Source of the DNA: Acidimicrobiaceae bacterium
GTDB lineage: Bacteria; Actinomycetota; Acidimicrobiia; Acidimicrobiales; RAAP-2
Reading direction: 5' to 3'
DNA: 59,033 nt
NCBI GenBank assembly: GCA_027306755.1
Contig: DAHUZE010000061.1
Coordinates: 1 to 59,033 of the forward strand
The notes under the pieces are model-generated. The model did no database searches and was not told the DNA's origin. It saw nothing but the letters and a program-made list of their open reading frames with translations. Below, piece after piece: positions 39,887 through 48,770 of the stretch. The position numbers were made by a program, and so were the translations under genes. Numbering within the stretch: position 1 is the first letter of the stretch; each line of letters begins with the position of its first letter.

Positions 39887-41932
39887 TCAGACTGCCCGGC
39901 CGTGCCGGTGGCCCTCAAATACCGCCTCGTAGGTCCCGCGAGGGGCGACGGCGTCACCGATCACCTGACAGGAGAGCCCAGCGGACTTCGCGGTCTCACC
40001 AAGCGAGTTGCAGGATTGGCGCGCCGTCGCCATGATCACCGCGGTAGCCGGTACGTCGAAGGAGCGCTCCGGCGCGAAGACGTTGTAAAGAGTGACGGAA
40101 TCTTCGTCCATTGAGCGAACGAAGTGGTTAACGAGTAGCTCCACGCCGGCTTTGTACACCTGCGGCATGATCCACTCGAAGTACGCATCGGCGAGCGTCT
40201 CGGTTCCCACCATCGGCCAGCGGGTCACTAGGCGCACCCGCGACGCACCGTGCTGGGCCGCGTATACGGCGACAAGCGGCCCGACTAGGTCAGCCTGGTC
40301 ATCGAGAACGAGAACGTCGCCGCTGAGGGCAACACGGTCCGTCACAACCTCGTCCCAGCCCACGCAGTGCGCCCGCTCCGCCCCCGGCAGCGCGGCGCCG
40401 GTCCATCCCTGGAAGCCGTCCCGACAGATACGAGAACCCGTCGCGACGACGAGATGGTCAGCCCCTTCAGCCTCCCAGAGATCAACAACGGCATCGTCTG
40501 TGATTTCGATGCCCGTGTGGATTACGGTGCCGGCCTTGCGCGCCTGAGCCTCCAACCAGTTAGCGATCTCGCCATAGTTCTGCCGCCCGGGCAGGAGAGC
40601 CTGGAGTCGGACATGACCCCCGAGGTTCTTCCCGCGCTCATACAGCGAAACCGTGTGTCCACGCGCCGCGGCGATGCGAGCGAACTCCAGCCCCGCCGGG
40701 CCACCACCGACAACCACGATCCGCTTGGGGTTGGCCGTCTCAATCGTCTGCTGCTTGCCCCAGTGCCGCTCGCGGCCGATCGCAGGGTTGTACACACACT
40801 GGACGCGCATGCCCTTTGACACGCTCTTCCAGCAGTGGTTGGCCGCCACGCACTGCCGGATATCGTCACTCCGGTCCTCGCTGACCTTGAGCACCCAGTC
40901 CGGGTCCGCGAACAGCTGGCGGGCGAGCCCTATGGCGTCGGCGACGCCCGACTTGAGGAGTTCCTCGGCTACTTCGGGGGTGGTGATCCGGCCCACCGCG
41001 AACACCGGCTTCGAACTCACGGCCCGAATCCCCTGGGCGTACTCGCGCTCCCAGCCGCCCTCGAAATGCATCGGCGCGTGGATAAACTGATGATGCACAC
41101 CGACGCTCACATCAACAAAGTCTACGTCCGCACCCGCTTCGAGATCCTGGACGATCTGGAGCACGTCGTCCTGTTCGAGGTCGCCCGGCCACAGCGAGGT
41201 TGAGTTGATCCGGAAACCGAGGAAGGCGTCGGAGCCAATCGCCGCGCGCATCCGGCGCAGGGCCTCGAGCGAGAAGCGTAGACGTCCCTCGTACGTGCCA
41301 CCCCACTCGTCAGTGCGCTTGTTGTACAGCGGCGAGAGGAATTGCCAGGACAGATAGCCGTGACTCAGGTGAAACTCGACGCCGTCAAGACCCGCCTCGA
41401 TTGCGCGCCGCGCCGCGTTCGCGTGGGAATCGAGGATAACCTCGATCTCTTCACCCGAGAGCTCCTTCGGCGTGTGACCGCCGGGAAACTCGCCCAGGGG
41501 TACCTGGCTCGGCGCCATCGTGTACCAGGTCGCGTCGACATCGTAGGTGGGATCCTCCTTGTACTGGGGGAATCCGCGAACCCCAGTGTGGCGGAGCTGA
41601 ACCGCCAGCTTTGCGCCGTGCCGGTGGACGGCCTTGGCAACCTCAGCGAAACCGGGGATCTGGTCGTCGTCCCATAGGCCTGGTTGCGCAAGCGGCGCAG
41701 CAATCGAACTCCGGTGCACATGGGTGCCGCCGATGATGATCAATCCCACGCCACCACTCGCTCGCTCCTCGTAGTAGGGGCCGGCAAGTTCGTTGAAGCG
41801 TGCCGTCTGCGGCGCACTCACCCAGGAGGGACAGGTCGGCGGAAAGACGATCCGGTTCTTCAGAACTTGACCACGAAGGGGCAGCTCGCTGAACATAAGC
41901 GGGAAGCGCCGCGCGCCGGGATGTCCGCTCAT
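39887..41932 (-). CDS. OYE-barrel NADH:flavin oxidoreductase, TMADH/dienoyl-CoA reductase type
   Basis: A 681-residue flavoenzyme. The N-terminal TIM barrel (about 1-350) has EFHLSHGYLSWQFLSPLYNKRTDEWGG; the C-terminal half has an FAD/NAD loop RIVVVGGGPAGLEFARIAAARGH near residue 404. Between them lies the 4Fe-4S region, where trimethylamine dehydrogenase has four cysteines. Here C361, C367 and C379 remain but position 364 is alanine, so cluster binding is doubtful. Relatives reduce enones or dienoyl-CoAs or demethylate amines; the substrate is unknown. ATG at 41932. It belongs to the AT-richer island. Confidence 0.88.
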   Translation of the reverse strand: MSGHPGARRFPLMFSELPLRGQVLKNRIVFPPTCPSWVSAPQTARFNELAGPYYEERASGGVGLIIIGGTHVHRSSIAAPLAQPGLWDDDQIPGFAEVAKAVHRHGAKLAVQLRHTGVRGFPQYKEDPTYDVDATWYTMAPSQVPLGEFPGGHTPKELSGEEIEVILDSHANAARRAIEAGLDGVEFHLSHGYLSWQFLSPLYNKRTDEWGGTYEGRLRFSLEALRRMRAAIGSDAFLGFRINSTSLWPGDLEQDDVLQIVQDLEAGADVDFVDVSVGVHHQFIHAPMHFEGGWEREYAQGIRAVSSKPVFAVGRITTPEVAEELLKSGVADAIGLARQLFADPDWVLKVSEDRSDDIRQCVAANHCWKSVSKGMRVQCVYNPAIGRERHWGKQQTIETANPKRIVVVGGGPAGLEFARIAAARGHTVSLYERGKNLGGHVRLQALLPGRQNYGEIANWLEAQARKAGTVIHTGIEITDDAVVDLWEAEGADHLVVATGSRICRDGFQGWTGAALPGAERAHCVGWDEVVTDRVALSGDVLVLDDQADLVGPLVAVYAAQHGASRVRLVTRWPMVGTETLADAYFEWIMPQVYKAGVELLVNHFVRSMDEDSVTLYNVFAPERSFDVPATAVIMATARQSCNSLGETAKSAGLSCQVIGDAVAPRGTYEAVFEGHRHGRAV

Positions 41933-42203
41933 CTGCCTATTCCCCGCGACGGAACCCCAACTGTGAAGGGAGTTATATCAAGCACAGCCGTGGTGACGCG
42001 CCCCATAGCTAAGCTCCTTCCTGACCGGCGCAGCCGGTCTAGCCATGCTCCAAGATGCGCAGGTCGACTGCGGGCCAGACAGATGTTGGTACTCGCTGGG
42101 GCAAAAGAGCCTTTGCGAATAGCTCGCGATACATTGCCCTGCAATTCGAACCATTTATGAGTTTGTCGGTAACACAACATCGCCGATCACCTGAATCTGA
42201 AGA

Positions 42204-43040
42204 TCAGTCACGACCCGGGACGTGCATAAATTTACTAATGACAAATCCTCCATCGACAAGTACATCTTCCCCCGTAAGGTAGCTGCCCGCAGCTGACGCC
42301 AGGAAGTGGACTATCTCCGCGATCTCCTCTGGTCTACCGATTCGCCCGAGGGGAGCCATCTTGCTGCGACCAGCAAGGATCTCCGGCTGGGAGTACAAGT
42401 CCTCGGTCATCGGAGTCCGGATCATGCCAGGGCTCACAGAAAACGCCCGAACTCCAGTATTCGCCCATTCGAGAGCGAACGACTTGGCGAGCATCACGAT
42501 TGCAGCTTTACACGCGCTGTAGGCGCCGGTGTTCGGGTAGGGAGCGTGCGCAGCAGTGGATCCAATGAACACAATCGAACCTGACCTACGCCCAATCATG
42601 TCGCGGCCGAACTCCTGAGCGACGAGGAAGGCACCCCGAAGACCCACCGCGAGGAGACGGTCAAAGCTCTCGACTGGGAGCGAATCTAGATGGCCAGGCA
42701 TGCGTTGGATGGCGGCGTGGATTAGAACATCGGCAGGTGCGCCCTCTGCCCGCATGGTCTCGCCAACAAGGTGAACCGCGTCGGGATCCGACACATCGAT
42801 AGGGAACGCATAACCGTGCCCTCCCATGGCGTCAACCTCTGAAGCCACCGAGGCAGCAGTATCCGGGTTCGAGTCGATGACGGCGACCGTGGCTCCCTCC
42901 GTCGCGTACCGCAATGCACATGCCCGACCAATGCCGCCACCGGCGCCAGTAACCACAACCGCCTGGCCCTTTGGCATATCTGCGTCGGCAGGTATCCGAG
43001 CTATCAAAGTCCTATCCTCCACGTCATGCTGAGGTGGCAA
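42204..43040 (-). CDS. Short-chain dehydrogenase/reductase
   Basis: A 278-residue classical SDR. The cofactor loop is VVVTGAGGGIGRAC, an acidic residue after strand 2 (AVIDSNPD) suggests NAD preference, and the catalytic residues are S and Y/K in STAAHAPYPNTGAYSACKAA. The usual NNAG is HAAI. SPGMIRTPM and YLTGEDVLVDGG are typical. The TTG at 43040 is the first start; GTG 43022 or ATG 42977 (21 residues in) would also keep the domain. It precedes the flavoenzyme by 271 bases on the same strand. Confidence 0.88.
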   Translation of the reverse strand: MPPQHDVEDRTLIARIPADADMPKGQAVVVTGAGGGIGRACALRYATEGATVAVIDSNPDTAASVASEVDAMGGHGYAFPIDVSDPDAVHLVGETMRAEGAPADVLIHAAIQRMPGHLDSLPVESFDRLLAVGLRGAFLVAQEFGRDMIGRRSGSIVFIGSTAAHAPYPNTGAYSACKAAIVMLAKSFALEWANTGVRAFSVSPGMIRTPMTEDLYSQPEILAGRSKMAPLGRIGRPEEIAEIVHFLASAAGSYLTGEDVLVDGGFVISKFMHVPGRD

Positions 43041-43353
43041 GCCCCCGTGCCCTTCGCTCTGTAACTTCTACCTCCAAGCGTCGAATATTTCCCGGGCCGA
43101 CCGCAACACAATTGACCAGGTTGGAACTTGCCCATCCCTGTGCCACTCGGCGCGCGTACCTGCTTGCGCGCATAGGCCGGCTGCTCATTCTCTGTCTAGC
43201 CAACCGCCATCTTTTCGCACACACTGCCCTCTAACTGCTCGAAAACATAGTGCGACAACCCCAGAGCTGACTTTCCAGCGCTGCGCGGCACGGGACAACG
43301 AGCGGCCAAAACCGCTCGTTGTCCCGAAACCGTGATACCCAGCGCCATCATTC
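43041..43353. other. Intergenic region with hairpin
   Basis: 313 bases between the SDR gene, which starts at 43040, and the binding-protein gene, which ends at 43354, both on the minus strand. Besides the strong hairpin at 43291-43326 no gene is seen; the rest should hold the SDR promoter. Confidence 0.5.
43291..43326 (-). terminator. Strong hairpin at the end of the liv operon
   Basis: A perfect 15-base stem (arms 43291-43305 and 43312-43326) with a 6-base loop begins 28 bases after the stop codon of the binding-protein gene. No T-run follows on the minus strand, so it may terminate without a U-tract, as is usual in actinobacteria, or protect the 3' end. It could serve the same role from either direction. 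Confidence 0.7.
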
Positions 43354-44658
43354 CTACAGCTTTGTCTTGCCCTGTTGGTACTTCACGATTTGAGCCACGG
43401 TAATTGTCTTGATGAGTGACACACTACCTGTCGCTTTACCTGACGCGCGCACGACGCTCCACGGGCCGTTGACATTATGGTACTTGTTGAATGTCAGCGG
43501 GCCACTCACGCCTGTGTAGTTGATTTTCTTTCCGCGCTTTATGTCAGCCAAACCGGCCGCGTAGGTCGTTACTTTAATCCCAGGAGCATTCGAAACTGCA
43601 CTGACATCTCGGTTCCAGGTCGCGCCGTTGGTGCTCTTGGCTTTGTCCATTGCTAGCGCAAAGGCGATGGTGCAGTCGTAAGCGAAGTTCGCGCCCGATT
43701 GAACCGAGTTGCCGGTGACCTGCTTGTAGGCAGCTGCGAACTGCTTCCCGGCGCCCGAGAGCGCTGTACTTCCCTGCACCTCAACCATCGCATTCTTGGA
43801 AACCGACGGACCGATTGCCGAAATGATTGTCGAGGTGGCCATCGCTGTCGATCCTATGAACGGCGTGTTCATAAGGTTTAGTGACTCCATGTTCTTGAAG
43901 AACACAGCTGCCGACGGCGTTGTCATCTGCGTGAAGATCACCTGTGGGTGCTTAGCGACTAGGGCGGACGCTTCCGAACTGTATGTCGTCAGTCCAGGTG
44001 CGACGACCTCGCTAGCCACGATCTTGCCCCCCAGCTTCGTGTAGGCACTTTGGATCAGAGGCTCAAAGCTCTGTACGGCTGGTGCCGAGGTGAACAGCAG
44101 TGCCGCGGTCTTGTACTTTTTCTGGACGGCGTAACCGGCCATCGCGACGGTCTGCTGTGTGTCCGATGGGTTGCACCGCCATAGCCAAGGATTGGTATTG
44201 TGAACGAACGCCGGTGTTCCACCTTGCCACCCATCCGGGATATGGAACCGGGTGAAGATCGGCTCGACTCCGTGGATCTCCAGCGTGGTCGGGCCGATGA
44301 GGGCTACCGGGTGATTGATACTGATCTCCTGCTGGAGGGCCGTTGCCGCGTCAGCAGGGTCTCCCTTCGTGTCAACGGGGTCGATAACCAACTTTTTCCC
44401 GAGGATACCGCCCGCTTTGTTGATCAGGTACGCCGCCGCTTTCGTGCCACCCAGAATCGGACCGCCGAGGAACGCGTACGATCCAGTCAGGGAGGCGACG
44501 CCGGCGATGTGGATGGTGCCGTGGAAGGATGCCTTCCCCTTCTTGGTTTTGGCGCCCGCAATGGCACCGCCCCCCATGATGCCGACCAGCAAGAGCATGG
44601 CCATCGCGACGGCACCTCCTCCTGCTAGATGGCGCTTCCATTTAGGCGTAAGAAGCAT
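43354..44658 (-). CDS. ABC transporter substrate-binding protein (branched-chain amino acid type)
   Basis: A 434-residue exported binding protein of the Leu/Ile/Val (Peripla_BP_6) family. A basic N-terminus and hydrophobic segment (AVAMAMLLLVGIMGGGAIAGA) form the signal; the mature part begins IHIAGVASLTGSYAFLGGPILGGTKAAAYLINKAGGILGKKLVI, typical of the family. No lipobox cysteine is seen, so the membrane anchor may be uncleaved. ATG 44658 has GGGAGGG at good spacing, so it is preferred over 44709. Last gene of the importer operon; such proteins also bind amides and aromatic acids. Confidence 0.9.
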   Translation of the reverse strand: MLLTPKWKRHLAGGGAVAMAMLLLVGIMGGGAIAGAKTKKGKASFHGTIHIAGVASLTGSYAFLGGPILGGTKAAAYLINKAGGILGKKLVIDPVDTKGDPADAATALQQEISINHPVALIGPTTLEIHGVEPIFTRFHIPDGWQGGTPAFVHNTNPWLWRCNPSDTQQTVAMAGYAVQKKYKTAALLFTSAPAVQSFEPLIQSAYTKLGGKIVASEVVAPGLTTYSSEASALVAKHPQVIFTQMTTPSAAVFFKNMESLNLMNTPFIGSTAMATSTIISAIGPSVSKNAMVEVQGSTALSGAGKQFAAAYKQVTGNSVQSGANFAYDCTIAFALAMDKAKSTNGATWNRDVSAVSNAPGIKVTTYAAGLADIKRGKKINYTGVSGPLTFNKYHNVNGPWSVVRASGKATGSVSLIKTITVAQIVKYQQGKTKL

Positions 44659-44754
44659 TCTTCCCTCCCTTTGTTTGTGACAAGACATGGTTTCTCTAGT
44701 CACTGCCATTTCCTTCCTGGTACGCTTCGCGCGGTGTGCGCATCGCCAAAACGG

Positions 44755-45558
44755 TCAACCTCCAATGTAGAGACGAACGAGGTCCTTGTCAGCGAGCAGC
44801 TCCGGTCCCGGCCCTTCGAGGTTGTTACGGCCGTTCGTAAGCACATAGCCCCAATCGGCGTCGCGGAGGGAGCGTCGGGTGTTCTGCTCCACCACTAGCA
44901 CCGCCGGTCCCGATGCCGTGATCGCGAGAACGTGCTCCCAGACGAGGTCTACAACCATCGGAGCGAGACCTGCCGTCGGCTCGTCGAGAAGGAGGACCTT
45001 TGGCTGGACCATCAGTCCTCGAGCGAGTGCCAGCATCATCCGCTGGCCGCCACTCAGGGTCCGCGCGGGTCGCTGCAGCGAACTCTTCAGATCGGGGAAC
45101 ATCGCGCACAGCTCCTCGATGCGTTGCTTGCTGTTCCCCCGGACGATGTACGCACCCATCTCGAGGTTCTCGCGAACCGTCAATGACGGGAACACGTTAG
45201 ACACTTGGGGTACGTAGGAGATGCCGAGACGGATGAGGCGCTCCGAAGAGAGGTTCGTCACGTCCTCGTCGCCCAAGAGCGTCCTACCGCCTAAGCAGCG
45301 CAGCACGCCAGCCATCCCCTTCAAGAGCGTCGACTTCCCGGCGCCATTAGGCCCCACGATCGCCGTCAACTGCCCCGGACGGGCACGCACGGAGACCTCT
45401 TGGACTACGGGCGTCCCGCCGTAGCCGACCGTCAGGCAATCAGCAATCAGCGTCGGCCCGCCCACGTCCGGCTCCGCCACGTTCGGTGCCGGGTTGCCCA
45501 CGACCCGAGCGGGCGTGGTCGACGTCGGGCCGCTCCCGTCCCCGGCCTCACGCGACAC
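44755..45558 (-). CDS. livF: Branched-chain-type ABC importer ATPase LivF
   Basis: A 267-residue ATPase. Walker A is IVGPNGAGKSTLLKGM, the Q-loop region SYVPQVSNVFPSLTVRENL, signature TLSGGQRMMLALARGLM, Walker B VLLLDEPTAGLAP. The short C-terminus and PQ...NVFP block are typical of LivF. About 40 N-terminal residues precede the domain. The GTG at 45558 overlaps the livG stop by 11 bases. A 96-base gap separates it from the binding-protein gene. Confidence 0.94.
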   Translation of the reverse strand: MSREAGDGSGPTSTTPARVVGNPAPNVAEPDVGGPTLIADCLTVGYGGTPVVQEVSVRARPGQLTAIVGPNGAGKSTLLKGMAGVLRCLGGRTLLGDEDVTNLSSERLIRLGISYVPQVSNVFPSLTVRENLEMGAYIVRGNSKQRIEELCAMFPDLKSSLQRPARTLSGGQRMMLALARGLMVQPKVLLLDEPTAGLAPMVVDLVWEHVLAITASGPAVLVVEQNTRRSLRDADWGYVLTNGRNNLEGPGPELLADKDLVRLYIGG

Positions 45559-46333
45559 TTGTGCCCCCTAGATACGCATCTTGGACGACCGTGTTCTCAC
45601 GCAGCTCGGCCATCGAGCCCACCGCTGCGACCCGTCCCGCAACCATGACAATTACCCGGTCACAGAGGCTCTCCACAAATCCAAGGTTGTGCTCGACCAG
45701 GATGACCGTCGAACCTCCAGCCAGCAGGCTGCGAATGCCCCCCTCGATCTGCGTTTGCAAGACGGGGTTGACTCCGGCCATGGGCTCGTCTAGCAGGGCC
45801 AGCTTAGGTTGTGCCAGCGCAATTCTGGCGAACTCTAAAAGACGCTTTTGGCCGCCGCTCAACGTATATGCGTACTCGTTGCGCAGGGGGTATAGACGAT
45901 ACTGCTCCGCTGCCGAAAGAGCGCGTTCCCGGGCGGCCCTTTCGGCAGCCCGCGATCTCCGAGGTGAGCCGAAGGCATGGCGGATCGTGTCGCTTCCGTC
46001 AGGCGGTATGGCGATGAGCAGGTTTTCCAGGACTGAAAGGAGCGGCCACTCCTTGGCAAGCTGGAAGCAACGGGCCAGCCCGGACGCGAAGATCTTATGG
46101 GGCGGCCTTCCCTGGATCTCCCGTCCGTCGAAAGTGACCGTGCCCGCGTCGGGCTTGACGAGGCCACTCAGAAGCTCGATCACCGTGGACTTGCCTGCGC
46201 CGTTGGGGCCTATCAGCCCGATCAGCTCTCCGCGGAGGACGCTGAATTCGCATCCGTCGACCGCTTTGACGCCCCCGTAGTGCTTGCGCAACCCTCTTAC
46301 CTCAAGCAGAGCTGGAACCTGCGCCTCAGCCAT
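45548..46333 (-). CDS. livG: Branched-chain-type ABC importer ATPase LivG
   Basis: A 261-residue ATPase. Walker A is LIGPNGAGKSTVIELL, signature TLSGGQKRLLEFARIAL, Walker B LALLDEPMAGVNP, switch VILVEHNLGFVESLCDRVIVM. RCFQLAKEWPLLSVLENLLIA replaces the usual RTFQ...LTVLEN block. The ATG at 46333 overlaps the livM stop by eight bases. It forms the nucleotide-binding pair with LivF. Confidence 0.94.
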   Translation of the reverse strand: MAEAQVPALLEVRGLRKHYGGVKAVDGCEFSVLRGELIGLIGPNGAGKSTVIELLSGLVKPDAGTVTFDGREIQGRPPHKIFASGLARCFQLAKEWPLLSVLENLLIAIPPDGSDTIRHAFGSPRRSRAAERAARERALSAAEQYRLYPLRNEYAYTLSGGQKRLLEFARIALAQPKLALLDEPMAGVNPVLQTQIEGGIRSLLAGGSTVILVEHNLGFVESLCDRVIVMVAGRVAAVGSMAELRENTVVQDAYLGGTSVA

Positions 46334-47333
46334 TGCTGCGCTCAGCCACTGTCAACGTCGGCGAGGTTGCGTTGAGGCTCGCCGTCTGGCTGTGATCGAC
46401 AACCTTGCGTTCCTTCAGGATGCCGCCGGGCCGGAAGCGCAGCATGACAATGATGCCACTGGCACCAATAATTACCGCCGCTGAAGGCCCGATCGTTGAG
46501 TTCGACGTAAGGAGAGGGAAGAGTCGGGTGACCTCGGGGATGATCGACAAGACAATAACTGAGCCGATGATAACTCCCCTCGAGTTTGCCCGGCCACCGA
46601 CCATGACGCCCGACATCAACAGAACCACCTCTAGTATGTTCCAAGCGGTAGGGCTCCACGCCAAAAGATAATTGGCGAACAGCGCTCCGCCGAAGGCCCC
46701 CACCGCGCCGCCGAGAGCGTAAGCGCGCAGCCGGAGCGAGTAGAGATTCCGGCCGAAGGCTGCTGCTGCCAGGTCGTTCTCTCGCACTGCTCGCAGGGAT
46801 CGCCCGAACGGACTACGATAGATCCGCTCAAGCACGAGGTAGACCAACAACAATGCCACGAGACACAAGCCGAGATAGAAGTACGAATAGCCTGTAGGGC
46901 CGAGCTTGAGCACCGAATTCAGAGGCTGTGTCAAGCCGTATATCCCAATATAGCCGCCAACTAGCCTGTCGTCCTGACTGAGCACTGACGTCAACATGAG
47001 TGCAGCGCAGGCCGTGATGATAGCTATATAGTCCCCCCGCAGCCGGCGGAGCGCGATGGCCCCGACGATCAGCGCCGCGGCGCCTCCAAACGCCGTTGCG
47101 CCGACCAGCGACGGGAGGAACGGCCAGTGCAGTCCGAGGACGTAACTGGAAGGTGTCGTAGCGGTGGGATGGGCCTTCGGCAACTCCAGCACCATCGCGC
47201 CGTAGGCGCCGATCGCCACGTAGGCGTAGTACGCGAGGTCGATCTGGCCCGCCCAGCCCCAGGAGATGTTTACTCCGAGGCACAGAATGGCAGTAATGGC
47301 GCCGATGGTTCCTACCGTAACGAAGTACGCCAT
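46326..47333 (-). CDS. livM: Branched-chain-type ABC importer permease LivM
   Basis: A 335-residue membrane protein with eight or more hydrophobic segments. LCLGVNISWGWAGQIDLAYYAYVAIGAYGAMV, RRLRGDYIAIITACAALML, SPFGRSLRAVRENDLAAAAFGRN and FRPGGIL are LivM hallmarks. The ATG at 47333 follows the livH stop by eight bases. The frame is open further upstream but lies inside livH. Partner of LivH in the translocation pore. Confidence 0.93.
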   Translation of the reverse strand: MAYFVTVGTIGAITAILCLGVNISWGWAGQIDLAYYAYVAIGAYGAMVLELPKAHPTATTPSSYVLGLHWPFLPSLVGATAFGGAAALIVGAIALRRLRGDYIAIITACAALMLTSVLSQDDRLVGGYIGIYGLTQPLNSVLKLGPTGYSYFYLGLCLVALLLVYLVLERIYRSPFGRSLRAVRENDLAAAAFGRNLYSLRLRAYALGGAVGAFGGALFANYLLAWSPTAWNILEVVLLMSGVMVGGRANSRGVIIGSVIVLSIIPEVTRLFPLLTSNSTIGPSAAVIIGASGIIVMLRFRPGGILKERKVVDHSQTASLNATSPTLTVAERSNG

Positions 47334-47341
47334 GCTCGAAC

Positions 47342-48214
47342 TTACCCTTCTGAGAGAGCAGGCACGATTCCCTGCGGCCGAAACAGGAGGACGACTACCA
47401 GAATGAGGAACGCCATCGTCTCCTTGTATGAGGGGTTGATGTAGTTGGCGCTCACCTCCATGACGATACCGATGACGAGGGAGCCGACCATCGCGCCGTA
47501 CATCCTTCCGATGCCGCCCACGATCGCGGCCGAGAAGATCACCAGCAAGTAAGAAAAGCCCAAGGTCGGTGTGAACGTGCCCACCTGTAGCGCGAGAAAC
47601 ATGCCCGCAAGGCCGGCGATACCGCCGTCGAGAACCCAGGTCAGGCTTATGATCCGTTCCGCGGCGATCCCGGTCGTACGTGCGAGCATTAGGTCGTCGG
47701 CTACCGCCCGCTGGGCTTTGCCGAAGCGCGAGCGGCTGATCATTAGGTGCAAGGAGATCAGGATGACCGCCGCCACGGCCATCGTCACGATGTTGAGCGA
47801 CGTCCATAGGAACGGTCCCACATGATAGGCAGTTCCTACCGAATAGTGGTAATTTACATACGACCCGCCAAATCCGATTTGTAGCAAGTTTTGCACAATT
47901 AGCGCCGTGGCGACGGTGAGGACGAACAGCACGAGCTTGCTGGCGCCGCGCCGCGTGAACGGGCGGAGGAGGCCCCAGTTCAGTATCCACCCGAGCGCTG
48001 CGCCAGCAGCCACGGCCGCGAGCGCCTGCGGGAGCAGGTTCGAAGTGTGCTGTGCGACCAAATAGCCAGCGTAGGCGCCCACCGTCATGAGCTCACCGTG
48101 GGCGAAGTTGATCGTGCGAGTGACCGAGAACTGAAGCGAGAGGGCGACAGTCGAGAGCACAACGATCGCCGCCGTCACCAGTCCAAAGCCGATCCCCAGC
48201 ATGAAGTGGTTCAT
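47342..48214 (-). CDS. livH: Branched-chain-type ABC importer permease LivH
   Basis: A 290-residue membrane protein. GFGLVTAAIVVLSTVALSLQFSVTRTINFAHGELMTVGAYAGYLV is the LivH N-terminal signature, and SRFGKAQRAVADDLMLARTTGI the conserved cytoplasmic loop. ATG 48214 is chosen because the domain starts there; the frame to 48352 reads as noise. First gene of the operon, with a leader of about 210 bases from the promoter described below. Confidence 0.92.
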   Translation of the reverse strand: MNHFMLGIGFGLVTAAIVVLSTVALSLQFSVTRTINFAHGELMTVGAYAGYLVAQHTSNLLPQALAAVAAGAALGWILNWGLLRPFTRRGASKLVLFVLTVATALIVQNLLQIGFGGSYVNYHYSVGTAYHVGPFLWTSLNIVTMAVAAVILISLHLMISRSRFGKAQRAVADDLMLARTTGIAAERIISLTWVLDGGIAGLAGMFLALQVGTFTPTLGFSYLLVIFSAAIVGGIGRMYGAMVGSLVIGIVMEVSANYINPSYKETMAFLILVVVLLFRPQGIVPALSEG

Positions 48215-48434
48215 TGTGAGCAGTCCCGCCTTCCGGAGCAGCCCACGATGCAGTTCGGACGGCAACCGTTGAGCGTCATGGAAACACCCAGCCGGGGCTG
48301 CCGCCCACCTCGTCCCCCCCTCACAATTGCGACCTCCCCCAACTATCGTCACCCGTCTTTCGGACGCCGAGCAGTGCGCCGAACTGGGAGTGCCGCCAGC
48401 AACGTCCGACGCCGTCTCTTGGCACTAAGGGCCA
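48215..48434 (-). other. Long leader of the liv operon
   Basis: About 210 untranslated bases lie between the predicted promoter and livH. A frame from GTG 48352 joins livH in phase but has no recognisable protein features. No riboswitch family was recognised by eye; the length leaves room for a leader element. Confidence 0.4.
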
Positions 48435-48463
48435 ATCATAATGATTGTGCGTGAACGTGTCAA
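48433..48463 (-). promoter_or_regulatory. Near-consensus promoter with overlapping palindromic operator, liv operon
   Basis: On the minus strand, TTGACA at 48458-48463 and TATGAT at 48435-48440 are exactly 17 bases apart, an almost perfect vegetative promoter. The perfect 15-base palindrome CAATCAT-A-ATGATTG (48433-48447) covers the -10 box, the position of a repressor operator. Such a promoter is unusual in this GC-rich window. Confidence 0.8.
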
Positions 48464-48489
48464 GCTAGTGTGTTGAGGCGGCTACAGAG

Positions 48490-48765
48490 TCAGTCGCAGA
48501 TCTGCTCCCAAGTTCCATCCCGTGACCAGCGCAGGTCCTGGCGGTGCAGGGTGTCCCAGTTGGGGTAGTAGCCGGGCAGTGCCCGCCACCGGCGGCCCCG
48601 ACACGGCCTCGTAGACGATGGCATCACGATGGCTCGGCGCGACATCACCGCTCGCCGGCCGATCCTGCCCGTGCCGAGTAGTGTTCACCAGATCGGCGAC
48701 GATCTCCCGCTCCTCGTCGGTCGTATCGCCGCGGGTGGTTCGCCACGTCCCAATCGTTGCCCTGT
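48490..48765 (-). pseudogene. IS5-type transposase N-terminal remnant
   Basis: Two frames joined at about 48600 reproduce the N-terminal domain of IS5-family transposases. The first has TTDEEREIVADLV and later RDAIVYEAVSG; the second has RRWRALPGYYPNWDTLHRQ and DLRWSRDGTWEQICD before a stop at 48490. Only about 90 codons survive and the catalytic DDE part is missing, so it is inactive. It marks past insertion next to the importer operon. Confidence 0.78.
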
Positions 48766-48770
48766 CTCCG

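Noticed and set aside
43041-43353. Small genes between the SDR and the binding-protein gene
   Set aside because: Short frames exist on both strands but none has a ribosome site or protein-like sequence; the hairpin explains the visible structure.
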